DNA of 8,564 nucleotides from Caldisericaceae bacterium (GCA_021160885.1 JAGHBR010000026.1:1-8564), one strand, 5' to 3'. Counted from the stretch's first letter, positions 1 to 7,115 are shown. Notes: generated by a model from the sequence alone, not told the origin. Translations and numbers: made by a program.

Positions 1-419
1 ATATTGTAGAAGCTGTACGTCATATGCGCTCTGTAATGGGCGAAATCCGCCGCATTACCAACATGAGTTATGATGAGCTCACCAGTTACGCAAAGAATTT
101 AGGAGCGCCACTGGAACTGGTACTTTACATTAAGGAAAACGGAAAATTACCCGTGCCCAATTTTTCAGCCGGAGGTGTTGCTACACCTGCTGATGCTGCT
201 TTGATGATGCAGTTAGGCGCTGAATCAGTTTTTGTCGGTTCCGGTATTTTTAAGTCGGAAGACCCTGAAGCTAGGGCCAAAGCCATTGTAATAGCAACAA
301 CCCACTATGATGATCCTGATATGGTAGCCAAAGCCAGTGAAGGCTTGGGTGATGCCATGCCTGGACTGGAAATGAGCCAGATTCCGGAAGAAGAACAGTT
401 GAACAAGAGAGGCTGGTAA
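1..419 (+). CDS. pdxS: PdxS, pyridoxal 5'-phosphate synthase synthase subunit (3' part)
   Basis: This is the C-terminal part of PdxS, cut by the window edge. The reading frame is open from base 3 and the ATG at 24 is internal, because the preceding codons (IVEAVRH) also match the family. PdxS forms the barrel-shaped subunit that makes pyridoxal 5'-phosphate from ribose 5-phosphate, glyceraldehyde 3-phosphate and ammonia supplied by PdxT, in the cytoplasm. Visible signatures are RHMRSVMGEIR near the start, the phosphate-binding GGVATPADAALMMQLG stretch (from about base 171) and VFVGSGIFKSEDP (from about 231), followed by the typical tail ending in QLNKRGW. The stop is TAA at 417-419, and pdxT begins at the very next base, so the two subunits should be made together. 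The family match is near certain from conserved residues; the N-terminal catalytic lysines lie outside the window. Confidence 0.97.
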   Translation, partial: IVEAVRHMRSVMGEIRRITNMSYDELTSYAKNLGAPLELVLYIKENGKLPVPNFSAGGVATPADAALMMQLGAESVFVGSGIFKSEDPEARAKAIVIATTHYDDPDMVAKASEGLGDAMPGLEMSQIPEEEQLNKRGW

Positions 420-992
420 TTGAAGCAGATAATTGGCGTACTTTCTTTACAGGGCGATTTTCTAAAACACAAACAGGCCATAGAACAGTGCGGACACCAT
501 GCGCTTTATGTGCGTGACTTTGAAAATCTGAAAAAATGCGACAAGTTGATCATCCCTGGTGGTGAATCAACCACCATGTTGTTGTTAATTGAAAAATTAG
601 AGTTGCGTCAGCCGCTGCTTGAATTTGGCCAGACCAAAGCCATTATGGGCACCTGTGCAGGCCTGATTGTACTGGCTACCAATCGCGAACATTTGCCTTC
701 TGACCCGCTGAAGTTGATTGACGTTAAAATTAAACGCAATGCATACGGCCGCCAGGTCGATTCTTTCATCGATACAGTAAAACTTAAATTAAACGGGAAA
801 GATATCGATTTTGAAGGCGTCTTTATTCGGGCGCCTAAAATCATGGAGCTGGGACAAAATGTTATACCTTTAGGTTATCATGGTAAGGATGTGGTCATGG
901 CACGAAATGAACGTATTTTAGTGGCCACCTTTCATCCTGAGCTAACCAATGCAGTGACCATTCATCGCTATTTTATTGACAAAGTGGGCTAA
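420..992 (+). CDS. pdxT: PdxT, glutaminase subunit of pyridoxal 5'-phosphate synthase
   Basis: PdxT hydrolyses glutamine and channels the ammonia to PdxS for vitamin B6 synthesis. The 190-residue length is normal for this class I glutamine amidotransferase. The catalytic triad is visible: Cys79 in GTCAGL (77-82), His172 and Glu174 in FHPE. The oxyanion-side motif GGESTT is at 47-52, and the family start IGVLSLQGDF is at 5-14. The start is a TTG at 420-422 placed directly after the pdxS stop codon; an AGAGAGG stretch at 406-412 lies about 7 bases upstream, and no later start would keep the LSLQGDF strand. This supports translation coupled to pdxS. Nothing suggests damage. The gene ends at a TAA (990-992), followed by a 165-base spacer with no clear terminator. 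Confidence 0.97.
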   Translation: MKQIIGVLSLQGDFLKHKQAIEQCGHHALYVRDFENLKKCDKLIIPGGESTTMLLLIEKLELRQPLLEFGQTKAIMGTCAGLIVLATNREHLPSDPLKLIDVKIKRNAYGRQVDSFIDTVKLKLNGKDIDFEGVFIRAPKIMELGQNVIPLGYHGKDVVMARNERILVATFHPELTNAVTIHRYFIDKVG

Positions 993-1157
993 AAACGCTT
1001 TTCTAATGTGCCTGGATTGTTTCGCCTCAGATTTAGAATTTTAGTGAAAGGGCTTTTCTACAATGCGGTTTATTAGATTAAGCAACGTTCATCCGCTTTG
1101 TTTAAACGATCCCCAGTATTAAAGCCCACTTTTTACTGCAAAACAAAAGGGCTTCAA
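993..1157 (+). other. spacer between pdxT and the GH27 pseudogene
   Basis: This is a short noncoding stretch. I see no strong hairpin with a T run and no convincing promoter. Two near-copies of GCTTTTCTA (997-1005 and 1052-1060), each followed by a similar AATG context, make a weak direct repeat with no assigned role. An open frame from a TTG at 1098 runs into the pseudogene in the same phase, but it lacks a ribosome site and would place extra polar residues before a good signal peptide, so it is treated as untranslated leader. Confidence 0.5.
1145..1151 (+). promoter_or_regulatory. ribosome binding site that sets the start of the GH27 pseudogene
   Basis: AAAAGGG lies 6 bases upstream of the ATG at 1158. 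It favours this ATG over the upstream in-frame TTG at 1098, and the protein then begins directly with a lipoprotein-type signal peptide. Confidence 0.55.
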
Positions 1158-3449
1158 ATGAGATTTTACATTCCCTTATTCATCTTTCTTGCTTTCCTTT
1201 CATTCATCTCCTGTTCTAAAAAACAGTCAGCTCAAACAGAAATTCCACTTGTTTCGGGTTGGAAGTTCATCAATCAGGATAGTTTGGCTTTTGCTCGGCC
1301 GGATTTTGATGATTCCAGATGGAAAATAATTGCCGTCAACAAGACCTGGGAAAAGCAGGGCTTCGAAAACTACGATGGATTTGCCGGGTAACGTATTAAA
1401 GTGCTGATCCCTTCTGCTCTCAAAGAACATAGTGTTTTGAAAGACAGTCTGATATTTTCCCTGGGCCAGATTGATGACTTTGATCAGGTCTTTTTAAACT
1501 GGTATTTAATCGGAGAGAATCTTAAAACAATGCCACCTGGCACAAGTCCTTCTGACGCGTTTAAGAACCTGATAAATTCTTTCTGGAATAAACAACGGCG
1601 ATACGCCCTGGCTTTTGATGATGCCCGCATTAAATGGGACGCGGAAAATGTTTTAGCCATCCGTGTTTTCTATTGGGGAGGAGCCGGCGGCATCTTTTCC
1701 TGAGAATTGAAAATTGCCATGCTTGTGTGTATAGTGATTATGTTGAGATTAAAAACAACGCAGGTTGGTTCAAAATAACCGCCGACAAACTGCAAAAAGA
1801 GATTCAATTAAAAAACAAATCGGGAAGATACACCATCGATGGAACATTAGAAGTTGAAGCCCGCAGTAATATCGACAGGCAGTAGCTATTTGAAAAATCC
1901 TTCAACCTTTTGCTGAAACCAAAAAACAAAGTAAACTTATCCTTCGAACTCCCCAGACAGGAAGAATCAACCAACATCTATTATCTGCTGAATTTTAAAC
2001 AGGGAAATGATCAACTTAAATTTACAGAAGGTGTTCCTTATATTCTGACTCCGTCTATTAAACCAGAGCCTCAGATTAACGGTCCACTGATTTACGGTCA
2101 ACAACCGGGAAAACAGTTTCTGTACCGAATTGCTGCTACGGACAAGCGTCCCATGCAATACAGGGCACAGAGGCTTCCGACTGACTTACAATTAGATGAA
2201 TTAACGGGCATTGTCAGTGGCGTCGTTAAAAAGCCGGGCATCTATTCGGTTAAAGTAACAGTAAGCAATCCTTTAGGCTCAGATACCAAAACGATTAAAT
2301 TTGTTAGTGGCGATCAGATCGCGTTAACCCCACCCATGGGCTGGAACAGCTAGAATGTTTGGGGATTGAGTGTGACTCAGGAACGCGTTTACGCCGCGGC
2401 ATGCGCTTTTGTGGAAAGGACTGGCAGATCACGGCTGGAGCTTTGTTAATATTGATGATGGCTGGGAAATCTACGGCCAATCCACGGAACCAAAGAGAAA
2501 GCAAAATGGAGAAATCCGTACCAATGAAAAATTTCTGAATATGAAAAAATTGGGCGATGATATCCATGCTCTGGGCTTAAAGTTTGGTATTTACTCATCA
2601 CCTGGGCCTCTGACCTGCGGCGGATACACTGCCAATTACCAGCACGAATCACAGGATGCTCAAATATTTGCCAGCTGGGGCGTGGATTACTTAAAATATG
2701 ATCTCTGCAGTTATCGAAAATTAATGGAAGATGTCAATGACCCACAAGAATTGAAAATCCCATACCAGAAAATGCACCGGACTTTGCAAAAGATTAATCG
2801 CGACATTATTTACTCAATTTGTGAATATGGCTTAGGCAATGTATGGCAATGGGGCGCCGAGGTGGGCGGCAATCTGTGGCTCACCACCGGCGACATCTGG
2901 GATGAGTGGGATCGCATGGCTGAAATTGGATTCAATCAACAACAGGCAGCGCCTTACGCCGGGCCTGGCCACTGGAATGACCCGGATATGCTGGTTATCG
3001 GCTGGATTGGCTGGGGCGAAAACCTGCATTACACCCACCTGACGCCGGATGAACAGTATACCCATGTCAGCCTTTGGTGCCTGCTCTCGGCGCCTCTACT
3101 TTTAGGCTGCGATCTGGAAAAGTTGGATGATTTTACTCTAAACCTGATCAGCAATGACGAAGTGTTGGCCATTGACCAGGATCCATTGGGTTATCAGACA
3201 ATTCCGGTCATTAAAAACGACTCAATTCAGGTGTACTAAAAGAAACTGGCAGACGGCAATTATTCCATTGGTATTTTTAACCTGGGTGAGCAAACACAGA
3301 CATACACTTTACCTTTTCGGGACTTAGAATTAAAGTCAAAATTAAGAATACGTGATCTCTGGGGGCAAAAAAATTTGGGAACATTTGAGAATGCTTTTAC
3401 AACAACCATTTCGTCCCATGGTGTGACTTTACTTAAAGTCTTTGAATAG
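1158..3449 (+). pseudogene. broken lipoprotein alpha-galactosidase, GH27 family, with galactose-binding-like and He_PIG modules
   Basis: A single gene of about 762 codons can be read through if five stops and two slips are ignored. It begins with a lipoprotein signal (MRFYIPLFIFLAFLSFISC). A jelly-roll-like domain follows (about 1230-1930), then an He_PIG-type Ig module (about 2040-2315; INGP, PGKQFLYRI and LDELTGIVSG are readable). The GH27 barrel runs about 2325-3210 and a C-terminal beta domain reaches a normal TAG at 3447-3449. GH27 hallmarks are visible: LTPPMGWNS, NIDDGWE, the nucleophile Asp in YLKYDLC (codon 2700-2702), the acid/base Asp in TTGDI (2892-2894) and GHWNDPDML. Lesions are: TAA at 1389 (expected GFAWYR reads GFAG-stop-R), TGA at 1701, an apparent +2 slip in the GT run at 1724-1730, TAG at 1883, TAG at 2351 replacing the Trp of GWNSWN, +1 T in the TTTT at 2407-2410, and TAA at 3237. 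An intact version would release galactose from alpha-galactosides outside the cytoplasm. Whether any fragment is still made is unknown. Confidence 0.93.
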
Positions 3450-3702
3450 ATATTCTGGAAAAACCATTTATGTGTTGCGCTTGATTCCTAAAAAAATGTC
3501 AAAAATTTAATTTATTCCTGATTAAAAATGAAATAAATCATAGTGAGTTTTCAAGCATAACAAGTTAATCTCATATTTTTCGTAAAAAAATTTTAGTGAA
3601 TCTCTTTTTGGCCGAACCTATTAAAGTCAGTTTAATTTAAGAAACGGCTTGCATCGATTACCAGAAATTTGTAATCTTTAGCGATTTCTATGTTTCTTCA
3701 AG
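3450..3702 (+). other. AT-rich spacer upstream of the cutA cluster
   Basis: This 250-base noncoding stretch is clearly richer in A and T than its neighbours and marks the boundary between the decayed GH27 gene and the downstream cluster. It has a weak AT-only inverted repeat (3510-3516 with 3532-3538) and a candidate promoter near its right end. I found no open frame of note, no RNA gene and no GC-rich terminator hairpin. Confidence 0.6.
3649..3677 (+). promoter_or_regulatory. candidate sigma-70-type promoter for the cutA cluster
   Basis: TTGCAT (3649-3654) and TAATCT (3672-3677) are separated by exactly 17 bases and resemble -35 and -10 boxes. A transcript would begin near 3684, giving a leader of about 25-35 bases before cutA. 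The position, at the end of the AT-rich spacer just before a run of coupled genes, fits. The match is by eye only, and the organism's own promoter consensus is unknown. Confidence 0.4.
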
Positions 3703-3708
3703 GTGGAA

Positions 3709-4032
3709 ATGGTTGGTATGGAAATTGTTGTTTTTTGCACAACTCCTGATCAAAAGACAGCAGAGCAGATTGCCCAAACAGTGGTTGAAGAAAAATTAGC
3801 GGCCTGCTGCAATTTAATCTCAAATTTAACTTCAATTTATTTTTGGCAGGGAAAAATTCAAAAAGATTCCGAAGTTTTGTTAATAATAAAAACAGACAAG
3901 AAGTTATTTTCTAAGCTGGAAGTTAAAATCAAAGAAATGCATCCTTACGAAGTGCCAGAAATTATTTCCATGGCGATCGAACAGGGAAACAAAGCCTATT
4001 TAAACTGGATTCATGAGGTTCTTGGAGTATGA
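3709..4032 (+). CDS. cutA: CutA-family divalent cation tolerance protein
   Basis: CutA is a small, very stable trimeric cytoplasmic protein with a ferredoxin-like fold. It was first linked to copper tolerance in E. coli, but its role is still unsettled. The family pattern runs through the whole protein: VVFCTTPDQKTAEQIAQ, EEKLAACCNLI, TSIYFWQGKI, SEVLLIIKT, MHPYEVPEIISM and YLNWIHE. The start is uncertain: GTG at 3703, ATG at 3709 and ATG at 3718 are in frame. AAGGTGG (3700-3706) is too close to the first two and slightly far from the third. The 3718 start gives a 104-residue protein beginning MEIVVFCTT, which matches family N-termini best; 3709 is used here as a compromise. The gene overlaps the next one by four bases (ATGA), so cutA is the first member of the coupled cluster. 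Confidence 0.93.
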   Translation: MVGMEIVVFCTTPDQKTAEQIAQTVVEEKLAACCNLISNLTSIYFWQGKIQKDSEVLLIIKTDKKLFSKLEVKIKEMHPYEVPEIISMAIEQGNKAYLNWIHEVLGV

Positions 4033-4919
4033 AACAAAGTCGCCTAACTTCAACCAAATGTCCTGATGCATATGGTTTACTTTTTAATTATTATGAACAG
4101 TTTGTTTCCAGATTAGAAAAAGTTTCCAGTCCGGATGCGATTAATTGTGATTTGTTTTATGAAGAAATGCACGAAACGGCCAAGCAATTAATAAAGGCCA
4201 ATCCCAATAAGGCCCTGATTCGCAGAAGTACGCAAAATGTGTTGAGTCATTGTAAAAGAAACCTGACGGCAGGTAGAGAGAGTGCTAAAATACTGGAAAT
4301 GATTCGCCAAAAAATTGAAGCGGTTCTGGAAGAATTGGAGAAGAGCACACAGAAAATTTCGGTGTACACGGCCAGAGCGATTACTCACGGTAATCGTATT
4401 TTAACTTTAAGTTATGATTATCTGGTTTTGCGTGCGCTTTTGGAAGCGGAAAGGCAGAAGCGCCGTTTTGAAGTGTTGGTTTTAAAAACGGATCCTCCTG
4501 GTGAAGGTGTTGAATTTGCTGAAAGATTGGCCAGTAAGAAGATTCGTGTAACGATAATCCCAGATAGCCAAATGGGAATTTGTTTGCCTGATGTAAATTT
4601 GGTGCTTTTGGGCCCTGAACGAATCTATGAAGAAGGATTCATTCACCGTGCCGGAGCGCTCCCGCTGGCTTTAACGGCTAATTTTTTGAATATTCCGGTG
4701 TATATTTTAGCAGACACACAAACAATTTTGTTTGAGAAGGAAAGATCCATTAAATTTTATCCGGCTGAAGTGAGTGAAGTGTACAAGTCAAAAAATAAAT
4801 ATATTCATGTATTTAACAGATACCATGAAAAAATTCCTTTTGATCCCATTTACAAAGTCATTTGTGAAGACGGGATTTTTGAAAAAAAGGAATTTATTAA
4901 CTGGTTTTTAACGGAGTAA
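4029..4919 (+). CDS. eIF2B alpha/beta/delta-like (MtnA superfamily) protein, divergent
   Basis: This 296-residue protein has the two-part build of the eIF2B/MtnA/ribose-1,5-bisphosphate isomerase superfamily: a helical N-terminal half (about 10-110) and a Rossmann-like C-terminal half (about 110-296). Readable motifs are ITHGNRILT (118-126), TDPPGEGVE (154-162, the usual SRPxxEG site), D179, PDVNLVLLGPERIYEEGF (187-204), HRAGALPLA (206-214), IPVYILADT (222-230) and FDPIYKVICEDGIF (271-284). The usual GAD motif with the catalytic Asp is GPE here, and the usual NK before the GT motif is HR, so a standard methylthioribose-1-phosphate isomerase reaction is doubtful. It may act on another phosphorylated sugar or nucleotide, or be a binding or regulatory protein. 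It starts at an ATG overlapping the cutA stop and ends 2 bases before the next gene. Superfamily membership is firm; the substrate is unknown. Confidence 0.8.
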   Translation: MKQSRLTSTKCPDAYGLLFNYYEQFVSRLEKVSSPDAINCDLFYEEMHETAKQLIKANPNKALIRRSTQNVLSHCKRNLTAGRESAKILEMIRQKIEAVLEELEKSTQKISVYTARAITHGNRILTLSYDYLVLRALLEAERQKRRFEVLVLKTDPPGEGVEFAERLASKKIRVTIIPDSQMGICLPDVNLVLLGPERIYEEGFIHRAGALPLALTANFLNIPVYILADTQTILFEKERSIKFYPAEVSEVYKSKNKYIHVFNRYHEKIPFDPIYKVICEDGIFEKKEFINWFLTE

Positions 4920-4921
4920 CA

Positions 4922-5128
4922 ATGCTATCAGGAACATTTATTGCAGAAGTAAAAAAGAACAATCAAATTGAAATTCCGGCTGAAATTTTATCTAAGCTGG
5001 ATTTGCGCGAAGGCGATAGGTTAGAGGTTTCGGTAAAGCGTATTAAAACAGGCAAATTGGGCATCCGTATTGCTAAAAATCCTCTTTCTAAATTGATTGA
5101 CTTAGCGCAGGAGCTTGAAAATAAATGA
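4922..5128 (+). CDS. AbrB/MazE-type small DNA-binding protein, likely partner of the PIN protein
   Basis: This 68-residue protein matches the SpoVT-AbrB swapped-hairpin fold: GTFIAEVKKNNQIEIPAEIL (4-23) followed by LDLREGDRLEVSVKRI (26-41). The pattern of a polar turn, then I-P-A/K-x-I-x-x-x-L and x-x-G-D-x-L-E-V, is typical of antitoxins and transition-state regulators that bind DNA as dimers. The short tail (52-68, NPLSKLIDLAQELENK) could be the helix that contacts a toxin. GGAG at 4913-4916 lies 5 bases upstream of the ATG. The gene overlaps the PIN gene by ATGA, the standard antitoxin-then-toxin order. However, the pair sits inside a longer operon with no promoter or operator of its own visible, so it may serve as a regulator of the cluster rather than a stand-alone toxin-antitoxin unit. 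Confidence 0.82.
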   Translation: MLSGTFIAEVKKNNQIEIPAEILSKLDLREGDRLEVSVKRIKTGKLGIRIAKNPLSKLIDLAQELENK

Positions 5129-5562
5129 AAATCACGACCACTTTTATTGATACCTCGGCCTGGTTAGCCATCATTGATCCCAGCAATCCGGACCATTTCA
5201 GAGCAAAAACGTATTTTGAATATCTACTGGAACGTGATGCTAAACTGGTGACCAATAACATTGTGATTGATGAAACCTTAGATGCCCTGAAACAAATTCA
5301 GGGCGTAGAGTTGGCCGCTAAGTTTAATCAAATTGTTGATGAAGCCTTACTGACCATTAAATTGCGCATGGATTGGATTTCCCGCCGGATCAGAAGAACT
5401 GCCATTAATAATTTTCTACGTTCTTCTAATCCTTCACTGCGCATGAGACATTTTTTTATTAAAGAAACATTAAAACGTAAGAAAGTAGATATTATCTTTT
5501 CTTTTGATCAAACATTATCAGAATTTAATTTGCCACTCATGCCACAAGCAGAATTAAAATGA
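5125..5562 (+). CDS. PIN-domain protein, putative ribonuclease (VapC-like)
   Basis: This 145-residue protein has the PIN nuclease layout. The first acidic site is Asp9 in FIDTSAW (7-13), the second Glu50 in NNIVIDETLDAL (44-55), and a late Asp128 lies in VDIIFSFDQTLSEFNL (121-136). In typical VapC proteins a further Asp sits in an S-x-x-D motif ahead of the last helix; the corresponding stretch here, PSLRMRHFFIKE (103-114), carries Arg and His instead. The metal site may therefore be incomplete. PIN proteins usually cut RNA such as tRNA, rRNA or mRNA. The gene overlaps both neighbours by four bases (ATGA at each end), so its dosage is tied to the AbrB-type protein before it and the YqeC-like gene after it. 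Family assignment is good; activity is uncertain. Confidence 0.8.
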   Translation: MKITTTFIDTSAWLAIIDPSNPDHFRAKTYFEYLLERDAKLVTNNIVIDETLDALKQIQGVELAAKFNQIVDEALLTIKLRMDWISRRIRRTAINNFLRSSNPSLRMRHFFIKETLKRKKVDIIFSFDQTLSEFNLPLMPQAELK

Positions 5563-6263
5563 AATCAATATTCTACAATCAACTTCAAAGTGAAGAAAAT
5601 AATTTGATTTTTTTCTGCGGAGATGAATCCAGTGAATTATTGGCCAGCCTTTTGAGTAGGGAAATGGCCAGTCATGATCAAAATATACTTTTTCTCTCTA
5701 ACGTTCCTTTAAAATATCCTGTTGAAGGCCAAATCCTGGTAAATATTGAACCTGCTTTATTAAGGCAAAAGTTACAAACCGAGGGTTCTCCTGTTTTTTA
5801 CCTCTGCAGCGCCATTGAGCATGAAAAACTACTTCCCCTGGATTCAGAAAAATGGTCCCAAATTCTGCATTTAGAGGATCTCAATGTTCGCTTCATATTT
5901 CTCATTTCTAATGCAGAAAAATTCGATTTATATTCTGTGATGGCAGAAAAACAGGCCTGCATGATCTCATCTTTCAATTTTTCCAATCTGGAGAGAACAT
6001 TAGAAAAATTCCTTTCGGATTTTAAAGCAGCTGAAAAATTTCAGGAAGAATTAACAAAACATTGGCTCAAGACTACGCAAAGATTTTGTCCACAAGAATT
6101 TTTTTCTCAGCATTCCCCTAACATCAAACGATTTTTATTTGTTAATCAGGTTAAATCCCTGATTGATGAGAATAAGATCATGGGGATTTTACGCAATTTA
6201 ACAGATCTCTACGACAAAATTTTTATTGGCGATATTAATGATTTTAAAATAAAGGAAATCTAA
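5559..6263 (+). CDS. YqeC-like protein with a degenerate P-loop
   Basis: At first sight this 234-residue protein is a hypothetical. Its outline matches YqeC, the accessory protein of selenium-dependent molybdenum hydroxylases. A strand-loop-helix at 14-40 (NNLIFFCGDESSELLASLL onward) sits where YqeC has its GGGGKTT P-loop, NILFLSNVPLKYP (42-54) replaces the VLVTTTTKxxxP strand, and the end (190-234) RFLFVNQVKSLIDENKI ... DKIFIGDINDFKIKEI resembles the FLNKxD and VxIGS elements. The P-loop Lys and Thr are missing (GDESSEL), and the EADG motif expected in the middle is not visible near 80-100. So nucleotide binding is probably lost or changed. The next gene is the YqeB partner, starting on the last base of the stop codon. 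The call is an inference from pattern and position, since identity to YqeC is low. Confidence 0.5.
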   Translation: MKSIFYNQLQSEENNLIFFCGDESSELLASLLSREMASHDQNILFLSNVPLKYPVEGQILVNIEPALLRQKLQTEGSPVFYLCSAIEHEKLLPLDSEKWSQILHLEDLNVRFIFLISNAEKFDLYSVMAEKQACMISSFNFSNLERTLEKFLSDFKAAEKFQEELTKHWLKTTQRFCPQEFFSQHSPNIKRFLFVNQVKSLIDENKIMGILRNLTDLYDKIFIGDINDFKIKEI

Positions 6264-7090
6264 TGAAATGTCCAATCATTCTTGTCACAGGAAGTGGAGA
6301 TGAAGCCACGGCCGTTGCCGTTCGTCTTTTTAGATCAGGATTTAAAGTCATTTTAATTGTTCACAACAAACCTGTCGATCTTCATTACCATCGTAATTTT
6401 ACGCGTTGTATTTTTTCAGGAACTGGTCAAGTTGAGGGTGTTCCCGCTATTACTTTTAGCCTGGCTTTACAACAGGATGCCGTTTCAACTCCCCCTAAAC
6501 TAACCGATTTTATTTCCTTTGCTTTGGCCAATCGACAGGTGCCAATTATTCTGCTTGATGAATTGAAACGTGGACAGCTGATTGAAGCACAGTACATAAT
6601 TAAATTAGATGATGAGATTTTTAATCGTTTAAAATCACATCTGCCGGATGAGATAAAAGTTATTGGTGTTAAACCGGAACCGGGTGTAGATTTCTGGATC
6701 GGACGGCAGGGGAAAATTTTAGGACAGGTTCAATATCCTTTTTTAGAAGAAAGGAAAGAGAATAACCTTTCAAAATTTAGGCGCCCCATGGCACAGGAAA
6801 TAGAAGCTCCGTTAGAAGGCGTTTTTGTGGCCAGTAAAGGGATCGGTGAACGCGTTTTTGAGAGAGAAGAAATCGGTAAATTAAACGAGATTCCTATTTT
6901 ATCACCCTACCATGGTGTAATTAGTGGATTGATTAACTCCGGGGCTTTGGTTAAGCCTCACACGCCGCTGGCCGAAGTGACCACAGGACTCCAGGGGGCA
7001 GACCCGCGCAGGCTACCAGTGGAGGCTTTTGCGCTGGCCGGAGGCGTATTGGAAGCCATCCTTTACGATTGGAAAGAAAGAATTACTTAG
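6263..7090 (+). CDS. yqeB: YqeB/EF2563-family protein, divergent
   Basis: The 275-residue product matches the EF2563/YqeB family, which is associated with maturation of selenium-dependent molybdenum hydroxylases and related to XdhC-type proteins. Evidence is the N-terminal Rossmann start VTGSGDEATAVAVRLFRSGFKV (8-29), FSGTGQVEGVPAITF (51-65), and the C-terminal module EAPLEGVFVASKGIGERV ... SPYHGVISGLINSGALV ... DPRRLPVEAFALAGGVLEAIL (about 181-267), a swapped-hairpin or biotinyl-like region ending in the family DPR and GGVLEA signatures. The middle is unusual: where the family has GLGPGFxAG and ETxRGHxLG, this protein has GVKPEPGVDF (135-144) and GRQGKILG (147-154), so the conserved His is absent. 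AAGGA at 6252-6256 lies 6 bases before the ATG, which overlaps the previous stop by one base (TAATG). No hydroxylase gene is in view, so the target is unknown. Confidence 0.8.
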   Translation: MKCPIILVTGSGDEATAVAVRLFRSGFKVILIVHNKPVDLHYHRNFTRCIFSGTGQVEGVPAITFSLALQQDAVSTPPKLTDFISFALANRQVPIILLDELKRGQLIEAQYIIKLDDEIFNRLKSHLPDEIKVIGVKPEPGVDFWIGRQGKILGQVQYPFLEERKENNLSKFRRPMAQEIEAPLEGVFVASKGIGERVFEREEIGKLNEIPILSPYHGVISGLINSGALVKPHTPLAEVTTGLQGADPRRLPVEAFALAGGVLEAILYDWKERIT

Positions 7091-7101
7091 AGGAATGCGT
7101 C

Positions 7102-7107
7102 AGGAGG
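7102..7107 (+). promoter_or_regulatory. strong ribosome binding site of the symporter gene
   Basis: AGGAGG, 8 bases before the ATG at 7116, is the best Shine-Dalgarno site in the window. It fixes the start of the symporter and shows that this gene can be translated independently, unlike the overlapped genes before it. Confidence 0.8.
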
Positions 7108-7115
7108 AAGTTTTA

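Noticed and set aside
608..844. Open frame on the - strand inside pdxT
   Set aside because: It lies wholly within the well-conserved pdxT gene, has no ribosome site and its translation resembles no family I know.
976..1007. TTGACA near the end of pdxT with TCTAAT downstream as a promoter for the GH27 gene
   Set aside because: The spacing is 20 bases and the -35 box lies inside pdxT codons; too weak to report.
997..1060. Near-repeat of GCTTTTCTA in the pdxT-GH27 spacer as a mobile-element target duplication
   Set aside because: Only nine bases match, there is no element between or around the copies, and the flanks diverge.
2304..3065. Several - and + strand open frames within the GH27 pseudogene
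   Set aside because: They are opposite- or shifted-frame readings of the conserved GH27 region with no start signals.
1158..3449. Stop-codon readthrough or a recoded genetic code in the GH27 gene
   Set aside because: All three stop codons interrupt the gene, the same stops end intact neighbours normally, and two true frameshifts are also present. Decay explains everything.
3510..3538. AT-only inverted repeat (ATTTATT with AATAAAT) as terminator of the GH27 gene
   Set aside because: Seven A/T pairs around a 15-base loop would be unstable and there is no T run after it; such repeats are common by chance in AT-rich DNA.
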